From IMG/VR virus record IMGVR_UViG_3300022222_000016, positions 1-27,817 of that record: a stretch of DNA of 27,817 nt. One strand, 5' to 3'. Below, one piece after another: positions 27,175 to 27,817 of the stretch (positions are counted from its first letter, which is position 1; every line of letters begins with the position of its first letter). Both the position numbers and the translations under genes were made by a program. The notes under the pieces were generated by a model that saw only the letters and a list, made by a program, of their open reading frames with translations, searched no databases and was not told the origin of the DNA. The stretch is from a virus.

Positions 27175-27817
27175 ATGGCTACCGTTTATTTACCTCCGGG
27201 GAATTACGGCACCGCTGATTTCGAGACGCCGAATGATTACGTCGCGGCAGGGTTTACGGGGTTTCGAGGGAACACACTTCTTAACGCTCTGTCAGCCCCA
27301 ATCTGTTCTTCGCTCGTTAACGTCCTATCGGTAGGAACCAGATCGATCACTGGAGTTGGTTTTCTTGGCGCACCGAGCTCGTTATCCGTTTTCCTTGAAG
27401 ACTCCGGTGGTCAGAATATCACTTTGACGCTTACTAATTGTTACTTTGCGAGTAATGTATTTTTTGCTTGTTTTGGAAGTGTATCAATAAACGTGGTGCT
27501 CAATAACTGCGTTTTCGCTGACAACATTTACGTTGAAGCGGGAACTTTTGGAGGTATTGGAGCCTCCGCGTACGTGTATATAAACCATTGCATCGTGCTT
27601 GGTGAAGTTTTCTTGAATGATTCCTTGGGAGACATTACCGCCACGGCGAAAAACACGATTATAAATGGTCTTGCCTATCAGACTTGGAGCTTCGGCAGCG
27701 GGTCGGGTGTTGCGGTTAATCCGGCTGTTGTTTGGCCGAATACGACAAACCTACTCACCCCAATCAATATCGTCCCGATCAAGGGAAAAGTCGGCGTGAT
27801 CGGGGCCGGTCTTGCTT
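27175..27817 (+). CDS. tail fibre/spike-like protein, truncated at the window end
   Basis: At least 214 codons from ATG 27175 (MATVYLPPGNYGTADFETPN) with no stop before the window ends. Short repeating strands such as SLSVFLEDSGGQNITLTLTN, NVVLNNCVFADNIYVEAG and ASAYVYINHCIVLGEVFLND suggest a right-handed parallel beta-helix, the common fold of phage spikes and fibres, which bind or degrade host surface glycans. Codon use is more A/T-rich than in upstream genes, in line with horizontally exchanged receptor-binding proteins. No catalytic motif is visible in the part present. Confidence 0.6.
   Translation, partial: MATVYLPPGNYGTADFETPNDYVAAGFTGFRGNTLLNALSAPICSSLVNVLSVGTRSITGVGFLGAPSSLSVFLEDSGGQNITLTLTNCYFASNVFFACFGSVSINVVLNNCVFADNIYVEAGTFGGIGASAYVYINHCIVLGEVFLNDSLGDITATAKNTIINGLAYQTWSFGSGSGVAVNPAVVWPNTTNLLTPINIVPIKGKVGVIGAGLA

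Overview
The window is a segment of a tailed double-stranded DNA bacteriophage (or prophage) genome. It carries a DnaB helicase, a phage-type replication protein, a large terminase subunit, a roughly 750-residue portal, a likely scaffold and a likely major capsid protein. The genes are tightly packed, with many ATGA start/stop overlaps, and the two arms are transcribed divergently. No ribosomal RNA gene, confident tRNA, phage integrase or CRISPR array was seen. The host cannot be named from sequence alone. Shine-Dalgarno-like leaders before the structural genes and LPS-type sugar-transfer enzymes are compatible with a Gram-negative-like bacterium.

Layout. Positions 1-503 hold no convincing gene. 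They contain a 13-bp direct repeat and a possible structured RNA ending in a terminator-like hairpin. Positions 504-6471 form a leftward (minus) early arm, running from a Cys-rich protein at 6.4 kb through a RusA-type resolvase, a DUF1376-type replication protein and DnaB to small zinc-ribbon and hypothetical proteins. A divergent promoter region with inverted-repeat operator-like sequences sits at 6498-6587. The rightward arm begins at 6598 with small proteins. It continues with a recombination set (candidate annealing protein, SSB-tailed protein, Cas4/AddB-like nuclease), a Dam-type adenine methyltransferase and a DUF4326 protein. Packaging genes follow at 11.4-16.1 kb. A carbohydrate and methyl-transfer block (GT9, methyltransferase, GT2, methyltransferase, radical SAM) runs from 16.4 to 20.5 kb, then a GroES-like protein, small membrane proteins and a second accessory block with a Mom/GNAT-like protein and a methyltransferase. 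Capsid morphogenesis genes occupy 23.2-26 kb, followed by repeated small virion proteins and a tail-fibre-like gene cut by the window end.

Most notable: several accessory genes are bordered by imperfect palindromes with the architecture of integron attC recombination sites. These have a 7-bp outer R stem containing AAC/GTT, a 5-nt unpaired spacer on each side, then an inner L stem with an extrahelical base after about 3 bp. Four convincing sites (1148-1246, 1419-1521, 10283-10369, 21176-21297) and several half-sites occur. In all four the extra base lies on the arm that faces the start of the following gene, the reverse of classical cassettes. The reading frames of the downstream genes run back through these sites, so their annotated N-termini are probably partly recombination-site sequence. 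This suggests gene-cassette capture inside a phage genome. A second notable feature is a cluster of 11-12 bp iterons with a 13-bp inverted repeat inside the replication-protein gene, a candidate lambda-O-like internal origin.
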